Shown here in pieces: positions 6,272-7,695 of a DNA stretch of 7,695 nt (within the stretch, counting starts at the first letter, position 1; each line of letters begins with the position of its first letter). This DNA comes from Lysobacterales bacterium (GTDB lineage Bacteria; Pseudomonadota; Gammaproteobacteria; Xanthomonadales; SZUA-36). The translations under genes and the position numbers were made by a program. The notes below the pieces were generated by a model, which ran no database searches, was not told the origin of the DNA, and saw only the letters and a list, made by a program, of their open reading frames with translations. The stretch is taken from assembly GCA_009692275.1 (NCBI GenBank), contig SHZL01000129.1, positions 1 to 7,695 on the forward strand, read 5' to 3'.

Positions 6272-7695
6272 TTAAAGCGCAGCCAGCATGGCTTGCGATT
6301 CGGCCTTTTGTTGGTCAGAACCATGCGCAATAACTTCTGCCAGGATGGCCCGGGCAGCTTCGCGGTCGCCCATCGCAATATAGGCACGGGCCAGGTCCAG
6401 CAGTACCTCCGGGTCTGCGCTGTCCTCATCGAGGAACTCTGCTTCGTCCTGCTTTCGGGCTGCTGCAGCGCGCCGCGGAGCTTCGGCTTGCCCCGTGGCA
6501 GTGCGCGCCGGTTCCGCTTGCGCCGTATCCGCAGGGGAACCTGGTTGCAGCACCTCGAGGATTTTTTTTGCTTCGTCTGTGATGCCTTTTACCGTTTGAT
6601 CTTTTGCAGCCGCCAGGTTGGTGGTGACCGCAGTCTCCTTACCCCGACGACTCAACACCCAACCAGCGGCAACTGCAGCCACCACGAGCAGGCCTATAAG
6701 CCAGGCAGTGACGCCACTGAACCAGGATTTCTGTTTCTGCTTTTCATCAGTTCCTGTAGCTTGTGCTGCAGGCGGCGCTGCTGCGGATTTTTCCGTTGCA
6801 GGTTTTTCATCCTCCGGGCTTGCAAAGCCACCCTGTGAAAGCCGGTCCTCACGCAGCTTCTCTTCCATCTGCGCCAGGTCCTGGTTGGCTACGGTGCCCT
6901 GCTGGCCGCTAGCCAGGGTGGCTTCCATTTCCGTGAGGCGCTCCTGCAAGTCCTTGTTTTCCTGCTGTTGCGCAATCAGTTCTTCTTCTTTACGCGCCAG
7001 TTCTTCGCGCAGAGTTTCTACTGCAGTTGATGCCGCGGCTTTAGTCACGGACTCTTCAACTCCGTAGGTACTGTCTTCATCGGCTGTTTTTGCCGGCGGC
7101 ACCAGTTCGAGTTGATCTTTTTGATCGCCGGCCTGACTAGCACTTGCCGTAACACTTTCCTCTGACATTTCGTCGACCAGGGGAGTCTCGACAGCCGCCT
7201 GGCTTGCTGCCACCTGCGCGGCTGGCTGGGATTCGGCTTGAGACACGCCCTGGCTCTGCTGCACTATTTCGTCGCGCGCAACTTCAGCTGATATTTGCGC
7301 AGCTTCGCTGTACTTAGGCAGGCGCAGAATGGCGCCCTGTTTCAGAAGGTTTACATTCCCCCTGATAAACGCCTGAGGATTATTCCGCTGAATCGCCAGC
7401 ATGGCTGCATTAACGCCCAAGCCCGTTCCTTGCGACCAGTTCGAAGCAATGCGCCACAAGGTTTCACCGCTTTTTACCGGTCCGTGCTCGCCTTCGCCAC
7501 CGGCATTTTCATTGCTACCGGGTTCGGGAGTTTCAGTTTCAGTTGCAGCTTCAGCTTCCGAACTGATTTCATCTTGGGCTTCATCTTGAGCTTCATCTTG
7601 AGCTTCATCGGTGGCTGCATCTTTGGCTTCGTCGCTGGATTCGGGTTCGACAGCCGGCTCGGCGGGCGCAGTTGCTCGCTGCCGCTGCGCCGGTT
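6272..7695 (-). CDS. fimV: FimV family polar/pilus-assembly protein, LysM to C-terminus (5' end missing)
   Basis: The frame is open to the window edge and stops at TAA (6274-6272), giving 473 visible residues; the N-terminus lies outside. In order one sees: an acidic Glu/Asp/Ala linker (about 7690-7490) with a DEAQ repeat; a LysM-like FimV core at about 7483-7316 (VKSGETLWRIA, then NNPQAFIRGNVN and LLKQGAILRLP); a Gln/Ala/Ser-rich stretch; a predicted coiled coil at about 7027-6842 (LREELARKEEELIAQQQ); one transmembrane helix at about 6721-6650, followed by RR; a short Ala-rich linker; and the FimV C-terminal TPR-like motif at about 6448-6275 (LLDLARAYIAMGDREAAR). Known for the family: FimV is an inner-membrane protein that binds peptidoglycan through LysM and acts at the cell pole in type IV pilus assembly and related signalling. 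Position next to truA fits. The cytoplasmic arm, about 125 residues with one TPR-like unit, is short compared with Pseudomonas FimV. A TTG at 7459 is not a start, since coding continues upstream of it. Confidence 0.93.
   Translation of the reverse strand, partial: PAQRQRATAPAEPAVEPESSDEAKDAATDEAQDEAQDEAQDEISSEAEAATETETPEPGSNENAGGEGEHGPVKSGETLWRIASNWSQGTGLGVNAAMLAIQRNNPQAFIRGNVNLLKQGAILRLPKYSEAAQISAEVARDEIVQQSQGVSQAESQPAAQVAASQAAVETPLVDEMSEESVTASASQAGDQKDQLELVPPAKTADEDSTYGVEESVTKAAASTAVETLREELARKEEELIAQQQENKDLQERLTEMEATLASGQQGTVANQDLAQMEEKLREDRLSQGGFASPEDEKPATEKSAAAPPAAQATGTDEKQKQKSWFSGVTAWLIGLLVVAAVAAGWVLSRRGKETAVTTNLAAAKDQTVKGITDEAKKILEVLQPGSPADTAQAEPARTATGQAEAPRRAAAARKQDEAEFLDEDSADPEVLLDLARAYIAMGDREAARAILAEVIAHGSDQQKAESQAMLAAL
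7571..7606 (-). repeat. Three tandem 12-base units encoding DEAQ in FimV
   Basis: The 12-base unit atcttgagcttc (plus-strand reading) occurs three times head to tail at 7571-7582, 7583-7594 and 7595-7606. The first copy has one base change (g for a) that is silent in the protein. Read on the coding strand it gives three repeats of the residues E-A-Q-D. Just beyond, 7532-7558 holds a degenerate 6-base repeat giving Thr-Glu and Ala-Glu pairs. Both lie in the acidic linker before the LysM core, and both keep the frame. This looks like slippage-driven expansion in a disordered linker rather than a functional site. Confidence 0.9.

Noticed and set aside
1..7695. CRISPR arrays, tRNA or rRNA genes, insertion sequences, phage or defence genes
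   Set aside because: None seen on either strand; the sequence is almost fully used by eight conserved housekeeping genes with uniform composition.

Overview
This window is one strand-uniform chromosomal block: eight protein genes, all on the minus strand, tightly packed with no gene-free gap above about 130 bases. Read in the direction of transcription (high to low coordinates) the order is fimV (5' part missing), truA, trpF, trpB, trpA, accD, folC and the start of a DedD/SPOR-type gene that runs off the low end. A FimV protein beside truA, and accD-folC-dedD in that order, is a housekeeping synteny of Gammaproteobacteria outside the enterics. FimV, a DedD-type protein after folC, and moderately GC-rich coding all point to a free-living, Pseudomonas-like or other non-enteric gammaproteobacterium. 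The genus cannot be told from this sequence. Having trpBA here, between trpF and accD, differs from the Pseudomonas arrangement as I recall it, where trpBA sits elsewhere.

Layout: 7695-6272 is the LysM, coiled-coil, membrane and cytoplasmic part of FimV. 6271-6146 is a 126-base gap with a strong GC hairpin and the truA ribosome binding site. 6145-5354 is truA (tRNA pseudouridine synthase). 5357-4731 is trpF, 4717-3524 is trpB and 3527-2715 is trpA; these catalyse the isomerase step and the final two-subunit step of tryptophan synthesis. 2681-1779 is accD (acetyl-CoA carboxylase beta subunit), 1759-491 is folC (folate synthesis and polyglutamylation), and 456-1 is the membrane anchor and linker of the DedD-like divisome protein.

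The genes from truA to dedD look like one transcription unit. truA/trpF and trpB/trpA overlap by four bases (ATGA and GTGA), and the other spacings are 13 to 34 bases. No trp leader peptide or attenuator lies directly before trpF, because its start codon is inside the truA stop. The only place with room for a promoter or terminator is the fimV-truA gap.

I found no mobile element, CRISPR array, RNA gene, foreign-looking segment or undescribed system. All eight genes belong to recognised families with their key residues intact. The points worth a second look are modest: the short cytoplasmic arm of FimV, a 12-base tandem repeat in its acidic linker, the hairpin before truA, an altered residue beside the TruA active site, and an unsettled trpB start.
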